Program-made: the position numbers and the translations under genes | From: Rhodanobacter sp. | GTDB taxonomy: Bacteria > Pseudomonadota > Gammaproteobacteria > Xanthomonadales > Rhodanobacteraceae | Assembly: GCA_026193555.1 (NCBI GenBank) | Contig: JAPHUU010000176.1 | Coordinates: forward strand, 1 to 6,972 | DNA length: 6,972 nucleotides | Reading direction: 5' to 3' | In this document: piece after piece, positions 1 through 5,553 of the stretch | Layout: each line of letters starts with the position of its first letter | Numbering within the stretch: position 1 is the stretch's first letter | Notes under the pieces: model-generated | Databases searched by the model: none | The model's input: only the letters and a program-made list of their open reading frames with translations | What the model was told of the DNA's origin: nothing

Positions 1-284
1 ACGATTTCACGCGCTTCGACTGGCTGCTGGCGATGGATGGGGACAACCTCGCCGTGCTGCACCAACGCTGTCCCTCTGACGGTCAGGGTCGGTTTCGTTT
101 GTTTCTCGATGCCGCCGGCGTCGGGGTGGCCCGACCGGTGCCCGATCCGTACCAGGGCGAGCTGGCCGATTTCCGGGCCGTGCTGAGGTTGGCCGAGCAG
201 GGCGTCGACGGCCTGCTGAAGCATCTGCAGCAGGCGCGGGCGGGGCAGGTCGGCGTCCAGGACCGGTCGCGTACGACGCGCTAA
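1..284 (+). CDS. Low-molecular-weight protein tyrosine phosphatase, C-terminal part (5' end outside window)
   Basis: The reading frame is open from the window edge (first whole codon at base 3) to TAA at 282-284, giving 93 residues. The opening segment, Phe-Asp-Trp-Leu-Leu-Ala-Met-Asp, matches the strand after the P-loop half of LMW-PTPs. VPDPY at partial residues 46-50 is the family's DPY motif, whose Asp (codon 144-146) acts as general acid in dephosphorylating phosphotyrosine. The following helix (about 53-76) fits the family's C-terminal helix, and the last 16 or so residues are a polar tail beyond the usual end. The CX5R P-loop lies upstream of the window and cannot be checked. The product should be a soluble cytoplasmic phosphatase. 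The gene ends 9 bp before uvrC, and its stop codon overlaps the putative uvrC -10 hexamer. The substrate (tyrosine kinase, exopolysaccharide system or other) cannot be told from here. Confidence 0.85.
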   Translation, partial: DFTRFDWLLAMDGDNLAVLHQRCPSDGQGRFRLFLDAAGVGVARPVPDPYQGELADFRAVLRLAEQGVDGLLKHLQQARAGQVGVQDRSRTTR

Positions 285-294
285 AATGCCCGCA
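282..294 (+). promoter_or_regulatory. Putative -10 element for a leaderless uvrC transcript
   Basis: TAAAAT at 282-287 matches five of six bases of the sigma-70 -10 consensus. The usual start distance of about 7 nt falls on base 294, the A of the uvrC ATG. There is no Shine-Dalgarno sequence before that ATG, which fits leaderless initiation. No good -35 hexamer is visible around 258-265, so the promoter is only a suggestion. Read-through from the phosphatase gene is the alternative. Confidence 0.4.
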
Positions 295-2150
295 TGCCGA
301 ACACCCCGATACCGTCCGCACCAGCGCCTTCTTTCGACGGCAAGGTTTTCGTCCACACCCTGACCACGTCGCCCGGCGTGTATCGATACCTCGATGATGC
401 CGGTGAGCTGCTGTACGTCGGCAAGGCCGGCAATCTCAAGAAGCGCGTCGGCAGCTATTTCCTGAAGCCGCGGATGGAGCCGCGCATCGCGGCGATGGTG
501 GCGCAGATCGCCCGCGTCGAAATTACCGTGACGCGCACCGAAGGCGAGGCGCTGCTGTTGGAATCGCAGCTGATCAAGTCGCTCAAGCCGCGCTACAACA
601 TCCTGTTGCGTGACGACAAGAGCTACCCGTACATCTACCTTTCCGGTGGCGAGGATTACCCGCGGCTGGCCTTCCATCGCGGTGCGCGCAACCTGCCGGG
701 GCGCTATTTCGGTCCGTATCCAAGCACCTACGCGGTGCGCGAAAGCCTCAGCCTGATGCAGAAACTGTTCAAGGTGCGCCAGTGCGAAGACAGCTACTTC
801 CGCAACCGGTCACGGCCGTGCCTGCAACACCAGATCGGCCGTCGCACCGCGCCATGCGTGCAGCTGATCGGCGTGGAGGATTACCGCGACGACGTGCGCC
901 ACGCGGAGATGTTTCTCGAAGGGCGCAGCAATGCGGTGATCGACGAGCTGGCCGAGGCGATGGAACAGGCCAGCGGCTCGCTGCAGTTCGAGCGTGCGGC
1001 GAAGCTGCGCGACCAGGTGGCCGCACTGCGCCAGCTGCAGGCGCAGCACCATGTGCATGGCGCCAGTGCCGACATGGACGTGATCGCCTGCTGCATCGAG
1101 GCTGGCATGGCCTGCGTCAGCGTGCTGTTCTTCCGCAACGGCATCAGTCTGGGTACCCGCGACTTCTTTCCGCGCCTGCCGCTGGATGCCGAACGGGATG
1201 ACGTGCTGGCGCAATTCATTGCCCAGTACTACCTCGACCGGCCGGTGCCGCGCGAGCTGATCCTCGGTGAGCCGATCGCCGACCAGGCGATCCTCGCCGA
1301 GCTGCTGGCGCAGCACGCGGGTCATGCGGTCGAGCTGAAGTCGAGTGTGCGCGGTGACCGTGCTCAATTCCTGCAGATGGCCCAGCGCAATGCGCAGGCT
1401 TCGCTGACCGCGCGACTGGCCAGCCGGCAGACGCTGGGCACCCGCTTCGCCGATCTGCAGAAAGTGTTGCAGCTGGACGCGCCACCGCGCCGCATCGAAT
1501 GCTTCGACATCAGCCATACGATGGGTGAGGCGACCGTTGCCTCGTGCGTGGTGTTCGGCGCGGAAGGGCCGGAGAAATCGCACTACCGGCGCTTCAACAT
1601 CACCGGCATCACGCCCGGTGACGATTACGCCGCGATGCATCAGGCGCTGACCCGCCGCTTCCGCAAGCTGGCCGAAGGCGAGGGCGCGCGACCTGATGTG
1701 CTGCTGATCGACGGTGGCGGCGGCCAGCTCGCCCAGGCGCTGGACGTGTTGCAGGAGCTGGGCGTCAGCGGCATCACCGTGGTCGGCGTGGCGAAGGGGC
1801 CGGGACGCCGGGCGGGAGAGGAAACCCTGGTACTGGCCAGAAATGATCAGGGGAGCCCGGGACGCGAGTTGCATCCGGGCTCATCGTCGCCGGCGCTGCA
1901 CCTGGTTGCAGCGGTGCGCGACGAGGCCCATCGTTTCGCCATCAGTGGCCATCGCAAGCGGCGCGAGAAGACGCGCGAACGCAGCGTGCTTGAAGACGTG
2001 CCCGGTATCGGCGCTCGGCGGCGCTCGGCACTGCTCAAGGCATTTGGTGGCCTGCCGGGCGTGGAGAGCGCCGGCGTCGAGGAGCTGATGCAGGTCAAGG
2101 GGATTGATCGCGGCCTGGCCGAGCGCATCTATGCCAGCCTGCACGGCTGA
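294..2150 (+). CDS. uvrC: UvrABC system protein C (excinuclease subunit, 618 aa)
   Basis: UvrC is the dual-incision nuclease of nucleotide excision repair, cutting on both sides of a lesion after UvrA/UvrB loading. The domains appear in order. The GIY-YIG nuclease (about 23-105) has PGVY at 27-30 and YVGK at 41-44 and makes the 3' cut. A Cys-containing segment follows (about 160-190). The UVR motif that binds UvrB is at about 213-248. The RNase H-like nuclease that makes the 5' cut has ECFDIS with D405, GDDY with D444, LLIDGG with D473 and DEAH with H546, equivalent to E. coli D399, D438, D466 and H538. Tandem helix-hairpin-helix motifs (about 566-618) bind DNA. Length is close to E. coli UvrC (610). 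Two oddities: Arg184 replaces an expected Fe-S cysteine (C164, C176 and C188 remain), and the linker at about 515-532 is slightly long and holds an inverted repeat. The ATG at 294 is chosen because the family N-terminus aligns; an ATG at 286 is out of frame. It is probably cotranscribed with pgsA. Confidence 0.97.
   Translation: MPNTPIPSAPAPSFDGKVFVHTLTTSPGVYRYLDDAGELLYVGKAGNLKKRVGSYFLKPRMEPRIAAMVAQIARVEITVTRTEGEALLLESQLIKSLKPRYNILLRDDKSYPYIYLSGGEDYPRLAFHRGARNLPGRYFGPYPSTYAVRESLSLMQKLFKVRQCEDSYFRNRSRPCLQHQIGRRTAPCVQLIGVEDYRDDVRHAEMFLEGRSNAVIDELAEAMEQASGSLQFERAAKLRDQVAALRQLQAQHHVHGASADMDVIACCIEAGMACVSVLFFRNGISLGTRDFFPRLPLDAERDDVLAQFIAQYYLDRPVPRELILGEPIADQAILAELLAQHAGHAVELKSSVRGDRAQFLQMAQRNAQASLTARLASRQTLGTRFADLQKVLQLDAPPRRIECFDISHTMGEATVASCVVFGAEGPEKSHYRRFNITGITPGDDYAAMHQALTRRFRKLAEGEGARPDVLLIDGGGGQLAQALDVLQELGVSGITVVGVAKGPGRRAGEETLVLARNDQGSPGRELHPGSSSPALHLVAAVRDEAHRFAISGHRKRREKTRERSVLEDVPGIGARRRSALLKAFGGLPGVESAGVEELMQVKGIDRGLAERIYASLHG
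1853..1882 (+). repeat. Perfect 8-bp inverted repeat inside uvrC
   Basis: GAGCCCGG (1853-1860) and CCGGGCTC (1875-1882) are exact reverse complements separated by 14 bases. They encode part of the UvrC linker between the ETL and SPALH motifs, where this protein has about four more residues than E. coli UvrC. The layout resembles a small in-frame palindromic element, but GC-rich sequence makes such repeats fairly likely by chance. Only one copy is present in this window. Confidence 0.5.
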
Positions 2151-2220
2151 ATGTTTGTGTTGATTTCGTGCATGCATGACATGAGGGCATGCGACACTGC
2201 AACAAAACATGGACCGAATC

Positions 2221-2832
2221 ATGCGCATCAACCTGCCAACCTGGCTGACCCTGTTCCGTGTGGCGCTGCTGCCGGTGATGGTGGCCGTGTTCTACCTGCC
2301 TTTTCACGGGCACAACATCACCGCCGCCATCGTGTTCGTGCTGGCGGCGTTCACCGACTGGCTGGACGGCTATCTCGCGCGGCGAATGAATCTCACCTCG
2401 GCCTTCGGCGCCTTTCTCGACCCGGTCGCCGACAAGCTGATGGTTGCGGTGACGCTGTTCCTGCTGGTCGAGTCGCATCCCAGTGGCGGGTGGTCGGGCG
2501 TGGTGATGGCGGTCACCGCCGCGGTGATTGTCGGGCGCGAGATCAGCGTGTCCGCTCTGCGCGAATGGATGGCGGAGATCGGCATGAGTGCCACGGTCAA
2601 GGTGGCCTTCATCGGCAAGCTCAAGACCGTGATGCAGATGGTGGCGCTGGTGGTGCTGATCGTGCAACATGAGAAGGAAGCCACCGCATTGCGCCTGTAT
2701 CACATCGGCGAAGCGCTGCTGGTGATCGCCGGCGTGCTCACGATCTGGTCGGGCCTGTACTACCTGCGGGCCGCATGGCCTATTCTTCGCGGCGACATCC
2801 CGGCGGCACCGCGTCACCGCGGCGATGAGTGA
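2221..2832 (+). CDS. pgsA: CDP-diacylglycerol--glycerol-3-phosphate 3-phosphatidyltransferase (PgsA, 203 aa)
   Basis: PgsA is an inner-membrane enzyme that joins CDP-diacylglycerol and sn-glycerol-3-phosphate into phosphatidylglycerophosphate, the committed step to phosphatidylglycerol and cardiolipin. The CDP-alcohol phosphatidyltransferase signature is complete: D46-x2-D49-G50-x2-A53-R54-x8-G63-x3-D67-x3-D71, whose Asp residues bind the metal ions. About six hydrophobic segments are visible (roughly 8-26, 33-48, 72-84, 91-107, 133-149, 163-184). I chose the ATG at 2221 because MRINLPTWLTLFR aligns with the first residue of E. coli PgsA (MQFNIPTLLTLFR) and a GGA lies 7 nt upstream. An in-frame ATG at 2209 would add four residues and has no Shine-Dalgarno sequence. 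The protein is about 20 residues longer than E. coli PgsA, mainly as a polar C-terminal tail. The 70-bp gap to uvrC shows no convincing terminator, so the conserved uvrC-pgsA pair is probably one transcript. Confidence 0.95.
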   Translation: MRINLPTWLTLFRVALLPVMVAVFYLPFHGHNITAAIVFVLAAFTDWLDGYLARRMNLTSAFGAFLDPVADKLMVAVTLFLLVESHPSGGWSGVVMAVTAAVIVGREISVSALREWMAEIGMSATVKVAFIGKLKTVMQMVALVVLIVQHEKEATALRLYHIGEALLVIAGVLTIWSGLYYLRAAWPILRGDIPAAPRHRGDE

Positions 2833-2862
2833 CCGGCAGGGAAGGTGCTTGTCGATTTGGGC

Positions 2863-2890
2863 TTGACGATCCGCAATCACGTATTAGAAT
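2863..2890 (+). promoter_or_regulatory. Sigma-70 promoter of the first tRNA-Gly gene
   Basis: The -35 is TTGACG (2863-2868), followed by a 16-bp spacer and -10 TAGAAT (2885-2890), each one base off consensus. Transcription would start near 2897, a few bases before the mature tRNA 5' end. A GC-rich discriminator (GCGCGGCTCC from 2891) follows the -10, as in stable-RNA promoters under stringent (ppGpp) control. Confidence 0.8.
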
Positions 2891-2903
2891 GCGCGGCTCC
2901 GAT

Positions 2904-2979
<76 letters not shown>

Positions 2980-2986
2980 GTTTGCA

Positions 2987-3020
2987 GACAAAGCCCCGAT
3001 TGATTCGGGGCTTTGTCGTT
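2987..3020 (+). terminator. Hairpin terminator after tRNA-Gly copy 1
   Basis: A perfect 13-bp stem is formed by GACAAAGCCCCGA (2987-2999) and its complement (3005-3017), with a 5-nt loop. The downstream T run is short (GTTTGG), so termination may be partial, although the stem itself has the AAAGCCCC/GGGGCTTT core of intrinsic terminators. Confidence 0.65.
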
Positions 3021-3089
3021 TGGGGCGAGGTGCGCCCGAGCAGCGGGAAGCTGCGCGCAGATTGAACCGAAACAGGGTGGCATTGGCTA

Positions 3090-3117
3090 TTCACAAGCAG
3101 TTCGATTCTGCTATGAT
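3090..3117 (+). promoter_or_regulatory. Sigma-70 promoter of the second tRNA-Gly gene
   Basis: The -35 is TTCACA (3090-3095, five of six consensus bases), the spacer is 16 bp, and the -10 is TATGAT (3112-3117, five of six). The predicted start is near 3124. The discriminator after the -10 again contains CGCGGCTCC, identical to copy 1, although the promoter hexamers and spacer differ. This points to independent transcription of the second copy and shared growth-rate or stringent control. Confidence 0.75.
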
Positions 3118-3130
3118 TCGCGGCTCCGGT

Positions 3131-3206
<76 letters not shown>

Positions 3207-3215
3207 GTTTTTCTG

Positions 3216-3247
3216 CAAAGCCTCGGTTTCCCGGGGTTTTGTTTTTT
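3216..3247 (+). terminator. Rho-independent terminator after tRNA-Gly copy 2
   Basis: An 11-bp stem (3216-3226 with 3231-3241, including two G-U pairs) closes a 4-nt TTTC loop and is followed directly by six T residues (3242-3247). This is a textbook intrinsic terminator. It should isolate the tRNA-Cys gene downstream unless read-through is significant. Confidence 0.85.
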
Positions 3248-3289
3248 CAAGCAAGCTGCGATCATTCCGATCGTCTTGTAGCAAGCAAT

Positions 3290-3363
3290 GGCCAGGTGGC
3301 AGAGTGGTCATGCAGCGGCCTGCAAAGCCGCGTACGCCGGTTCGATTCCGACCTTGGCCTCCA
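3290..3363 (+). tRNA. tRNA-Cys(GCA)
   Basis: This is a 74-nt tRNA. The acceptor GGCCAGG pairs with CTTGGCC (one G-U). The anticodon stem GCGGC/GCCGC encloses loop CTGCAAA with anticodon GCA at 3322-3324. T3360 is the discriminator (U73, the cysteinyl-tRNA synthetase identity base), and CCA is encoded at 3361-3363. It is the counterpart of E. coli cysT downstream of glyW. I see no strong promoter in the 42 bp after the preceding terminator; the best candidate is a weak extended -10 (TG at 3257-3258, GATCAT at 3260-3265) with no -35, so read-through may contribute. Confidence 0.97.
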
Positions 3364-3388
3364 TTGCGTTATGGCTGCACAGCAGCAG

Positions 3389-3416
3389 AAAAGCCCGCTT
3401 TTAGCGGGCTTTTTCT
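3389..3416. terminator. Bidirectional terminator between tRNA-Cys and the minus-strand small gene
   Basis: An 11-bp stem (3389-3399 with 3403-3413) around a TTT loop is flanked by A residues on the left and TTTTT on the right. It can therefore work as an intrinsic terminator on the + strand for tRNA-Cys and on the - strand for the convergent gene ending at 3505. Confidence 0.85.
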
Positions 3417-3504
3417 TGTGCGGTTTCCCGGCGGGCAGCATGCATCGTATCGCGCGCCGTTCCACGATCCGCGGTGCTGTTCGCAGCATATCCCGAAGCG
3501 ACGG

Positions 3505-3786
3505 CTACCACTGCCAGCGCAGGAAGCGCGACTCGCACGCTCGTTCATCGCCGTAACGCGGCGCCGTGGGCTGCGTCTCCCGGCTGAAGCGTCCGAGGTT
3601 GGACACCGATCCGGCGTCGCGGATTTCAACGCAGGTCGGTTGACCCGATCGCAAGTGCTCATCCCTGGCCAGGTCGCGGGCCTGCTGCATGGCTAGCTCC
3701 CGCTCCATGTCACCACAGAGCGTGGCACCCATGCGGCGGACCACCCAGTTGGCGTGGTCGGTTTGCTTGACGGTATAGACGATCAT
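3505..3786 (-). CDS. Small hypothetical protein, possibly DUF2188-like (93 aa)
   Basis: The start ATG (3784-3786) has a perfect AGGAGG six bases upstream, the best ribosome site in the window, and the frame closes with TAG at 3505-3507. The N-terminal half looks like a small beta-alpha fold: a strand MIVYTVKQ, then NWVVRRMG (14-20), a helix with LAMQQARDLARDEHLR (31-46), and the strand PTCVEIRD (50-57). The order of Tyr/Val strand, Trp-Val-Val, Ala-rich helix and a final strand recalls DUF2188 and similar small xanthomonad proteins of unknown function. I infer this by eye only. The last 20 or so residues are polar and Trp/Arg-rich and look unstructured. There is no signal peptide or membrane segment. 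The gene sits alone between tRNA-Cys and tRNA-Leu, convergent with tRNA-Cys. A longer frame reaching to 4140 is an artefact of reading through the tRNA-Leu gene. Its function is unknown. Confidence 0.75.
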   Translation of the reverse strand: MIVYTVKQTDHANWVVRRMGATLCGDMERELAMQQARDLARDEHLRSGQPTCVEIRDAGSVSNLGRFSRETQPTAPRYGDERACESRFLRWQW

Positions 3787-4059
3787 GATCGGCCTCCTGC
3801 GAGAGGATGAAGCCCCGGTCACCGGTGGCAGTTGATGTGTGCGTCGTCGCTCCGGCCTGCTGACATCGAGTCGGCACGAACCAGATCCGCGAGGCATGAC
3901 GCAACTGGACCACGATCCAGGTATAGGCGGCGTGGACGCTGTGTTGGCGATCTGTGCAGACTTTGCGGAGGGTGTCCGTCGGGCGATGCCTGGCGCGGAA
4001 ATGGCCTGCCGGCGCAGAGGGTGGCTCAATCGCCGTCGATGCCAGGGGGGGGCGATACA
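3787..4059. other. Non-coding interval between the small gene and tRNA-Leu
   Basis: I see no convincing gene in these 273 bases. The interval holds the leader of the small minus-strand gene. The 3' trailer of tRNA-Leu lies at its right end: an 8-G homopolymer (4045-4052; C8 on the minus strand) inside a possible 6-bp hairpin, GGCGAT at 4051-4056 with ATCGCC at 4029-4034. No T-rich terminator for tRNA-Leu and no strong promoter for the small gene stands out; a TATACC on the minus strand near 3930 is a weak -10 candidate. Confidence 0.5.
3793..3798 (-). promoter_or_regulatory. Consensus Shine-Dalgarno of the small hypothetical gene
   Basis: CCTCCT on the + strand reads AGGAGG on the - strand, six bases before the ATG at 3784-3786. 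It fixes this start and rules out the upstream in-frame codons. Most other genes in the window have weak or no such site, so this gene may be translated efficiently and on its own mRNA. Confidence 0.85.
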
Positions 4060-4146
4060 TGGTGCCTGGGGCGGGAATCGAACCCGCATAGCCTTGCGGC
4101 TGAGGGATTTTAAGTCCCTTGCGTCTACCAGTTTCGCCACCCAGGC
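4060..4146 (-). tRNA. tRNA-Leu(UAA)
   Basis: Read on the minus strand, this 87-nt class II tRNA has acceptor GCCTGGG pairing with CCCAGGC. The anticodon stem AGGGA/TCCCT encloses loop CTTAAAA with anticodon TAA (complement of 4110-4112). A long variable arm (AGCC-GCAA-GGCT) and T arm GCGGG/CCCGC follow, then discriminator A and encoded CCA (complement of 4060-4062). It has the same anticodon as E. coli leuZ, which there is the third gene of the glyW-cysT-leuZ array. Here it is inverted and about 0.7 kb from tRNA-Cys. It decodes UUA/UUG, codons rare in such a GC-rich genome. Confidence 0.97.
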
Positions 4147-4183
4147 AATGGAGCGCTTGCGAAGACGTCAGCGAGCGGCGCGC

Positions 4184-4192
4184 ATCGTAGCA
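4184..4192 (-). promoter_or_regulatory. Extended -10 promoter for tRNA-Leu
   Basis: On the minus strand the sequence reads TGC-TACGAT (complement of 4192-4184), an extended -10 with four of six core matches. It is followed by a GC-rich discriminator (GCGCGCCGCT). No clear -35 is seen 16-18 bp upstream, as is common for extended -10 promoters. The start would be near 4177, giving a leader of about 30 nt before the tRNA at 4146. Transcription from the upstream traB-like gene is an alternative, since no terminator separates them. Confidence 0.5.
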
Positions 4193-4231
4193 TGCGGGAT
4201 ATTCGCGACTTTTGCGATGGCGCCGATCGTC

Positions 4232-5464
4232 TCAGACCAGGCTGCGGAAGATGTGGATGCCGGCGGTGTATTCACCAACGATGGTGCCGACGCTGACCAG
4301 GAAAAAGTTCAGCAGGGTGCGGGCCACGCGGTTTTTCCACCAGCCGGTCCAGTGCGCCACATCATCACGCAGCGATTCAAAGTCGGCCACACGCGGGCGC
4401 CGCACCCACAGCTCGGCCATCGCGCTGATGCCGCCTGCCGGAATGCCGGGGCGGAATGGCTTGATCGGCGCGGCGATGAAGGCGGCCAGGATGCTCACCG
4501 GATGCGCCCCCGCAGTCACCGCGCCAACTGCGGCGAAGCCGCCGGTGAACAGTATCCAGGTCAGCAGTGCATGGGTGCCCAGCGCGGTGTTCTGGTGGAA
4601 TGCGTAGGCGATTGCCGCGAAGACGAGCAGCACCAGCGAGGCGGCCAGCCATTTCGGCCAGCGTGGCTTGGGCGGTGATTTGGCCAGTTCGGCGACGGTG
4701 GTGGCCGGGTCGTCCTGCTGCTCGCCCAGCAAGGCGCTGAGACCTTTGAGGTGGCCAGCGCCCACCACCACCAGCACGCGACGGGAGGTCTCGGTTGCCG
4801 AACGGGAAGCCTCCTCGCGCAGACGTGCCGCCATGAAGGCGTCGCGTTCACCGATCAGGCTCTGGAACAGCGGCTTCGACTGGCTGGCGAACTCGCTGAA
4901 TGCGCTCTCCAGCAGGTCGCCCTGTTTCAGCTTCTCGATCTCGTGCAGCGCGATCTCCTCGCGCTCGAAGACACTGGCAAGCAGGCCACCGAACAGCCCG
5001 AAGCGCTGCCAGAAGCCGACGCTGTGCCAGGCCCGCTTCAGCGTGGTGCCGACCTCGCGGTCGATCAGCCACAGCGGCAGGCCGCGTTGCTCCGCGCCAG
5101 TCATCGCCGCCTTCATCTCGGCGCCGGGCTCGATGCCGGACTGGTCGGCCAGTCGCTTCTGGAACGCCCCGAGCACCAGACTGGCAGCGACCATGCCGGT
5201 CTTGCCGTCGCGGATTACCTTGAACAGATCCATCTGCTTGAATGCCAGCGGGTCGCGCATGCCCAGTGCGCGGCTCTCGCACAGTTCCACCGCCACCGCA
5301 TCGAAAGACTCATGGGCCAGCAGCGCTTCCACCGCATCGACGCTTATGCGCGACACATGCGCGGTACCGAGCATCACGTATTCCACGCCGTCGCGCTGCA
5401 CACGTTCGATCGGTTGCCCCTGCAGGGCGGGCAACAGGCTTGGGTCGGTCTCGGGAAAGCTCAT
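4232..5464 (-). CDS. TraB/PrgY family membrane protein (410 aa)
   Basis: The N-terminal half (about 25-245) is a TraB domain. It has GTAHVS at 33-38, VELC at 59-62 followed by Arg65, GERD at 205-208 and VVGAGH at 233-238. The two GX2H motifs (G33-H36 and G235-H238) and Glu60 are the residues proposed as the metal-binding and catalytic core of the Tiki/TraB/GumN superfamily. In enterococci TraB/PrgY reduces the activity of peptide pheromone; a substrate in Proteobacteria is not established. The C-terminal part (about 272-405) has three or four hydrophobic segments (roughly 273-290, 298-318, 322-335, 384-405) that would anchor it in the inner membrane. The start at 5464 is the only upstream candidate, because an in-frame stop lies 11 codons before it with no start codon between. 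No Shine-Dalgarno is visible, but the ATG overlaps the stop of a micro-ORF (ATGA), suggesting translational coupling to the aguA-aguB transcript. Its role beside the putrescine genes is unknown. Confidence 0.9.
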   Translation of the reverse strand: MSFPETDPSLLPALQGQPIERVQRDGVEYVMLGTAHVSRISVDAVEALLAHESFDAVAVELCESRALGMRDPLAFKQMDLFKVIRDGKTGMVAASLVLGAFQKRLADQSGIEPGAEMKAAMTGAEQRGLPLWLIDREVGTTLKRAWHSVGFWQRFGLFGGLLASVFEREEIALHEIEKLKQGDLLESAFSEFASQSKPLFQSLIGERDAFMAARLREEASRSATETSRRVLVVVGAGHLKGLSALLGEQQDDPATTVAELAKSPPKPRWPKWLAASLVLLVFAAIAYAFHQNTALGTHALLTWILFTGGFAAVGAVTAGAHPVSILAAFIAAPIKPFRPGIPAGGISAMAELWVRRPRVADFESLRDDVAHWTGWWKNRVARTLLNFFLVSVGTIVGEYTAGIHIFRSLV

Positions 5465-5553
5465 GCAGTCAGGGTGCCGGTCTTGGAATGAAGTTCATCA
5501 GTGGGGATGACCACCGCCAGGAACAAGTCGCGCGGCGAGAGGCGGCGCGGCAT
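5461..5553 (-). CDS. Candidate 30-aa coupling ORF between aguB and the traB-like gene
   Basis: An ATG at 5551-5553 overlaps the aguB stop (TGATG), and the frame ends with a TGA that overlaps the traB-like start (ATGA), so the ORF fills the gap exactly. The peptide starts MPRRLSPRDLFLAVVIP and ends KTGTLTA; it has a short hydrophobic stretch (about 10-16) and no recognisable domain. There is no Shine-Dalgarno, so any translation would rely on ribosomes finishing aguB. In this GC-rich sequence such an open frame can arise by chance. The double stop/start overlap is the only evidence, and the likely role, if real, is coupling instead of a peptide function. Confidence 0.3.
   Translation of the reverse strand: MPRRLSPRDLFLAVVIPTDELHSKTGTLTA

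Noticed and set aside
810..1874. A 354-codon antisense ORF across uvrC
   Set aside because: Long antisense frames are common in GC-rich genes. Its sequence is Arg/His/Gln-rich with no recognisable motif, while the opposite frame is clearly UvrC.
2170..2192. GCATGC repeats between uvrC and pgsA as a terminator or operator
   Set aside because: The 6-bp arms are self-palindromic and weak, with no T run, so I cannot support a regulatory call.
2209..2220. Upstream ATG as the pgsA start
   Set aside because: It has no Shine-Dalgarno and would add four residues before the point where E. coli PgsA begins. The ATG at 2221 is preferred, though not proven.
4060..4085. tRNA-Leu 3' end as a phage or island attachment site
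   Set aside because: I see no second copy of the tRNA 3' end in the window and no integrase or phage-like gene nearby.
3505..4140. A 211-codon minus-strand frame starting MAKLVDARDLKS
   Set aside because: Its start is the well-known spurious translation of tRNA-Leu. Only the part from the ATG at 3786, with a perfect Shine-Dalgarno, looks like a gene.
3268..4231. Ten-base direct repeat CCGATCGTCT near 3267-3276 and 4222-4231, considered as boundaries of an insertion between tRNA-Cys and tRNA-Leu
   Set aside because: A 10-base repeat within about 1 kb is expected by chance about half the time, and the flanks do not match.
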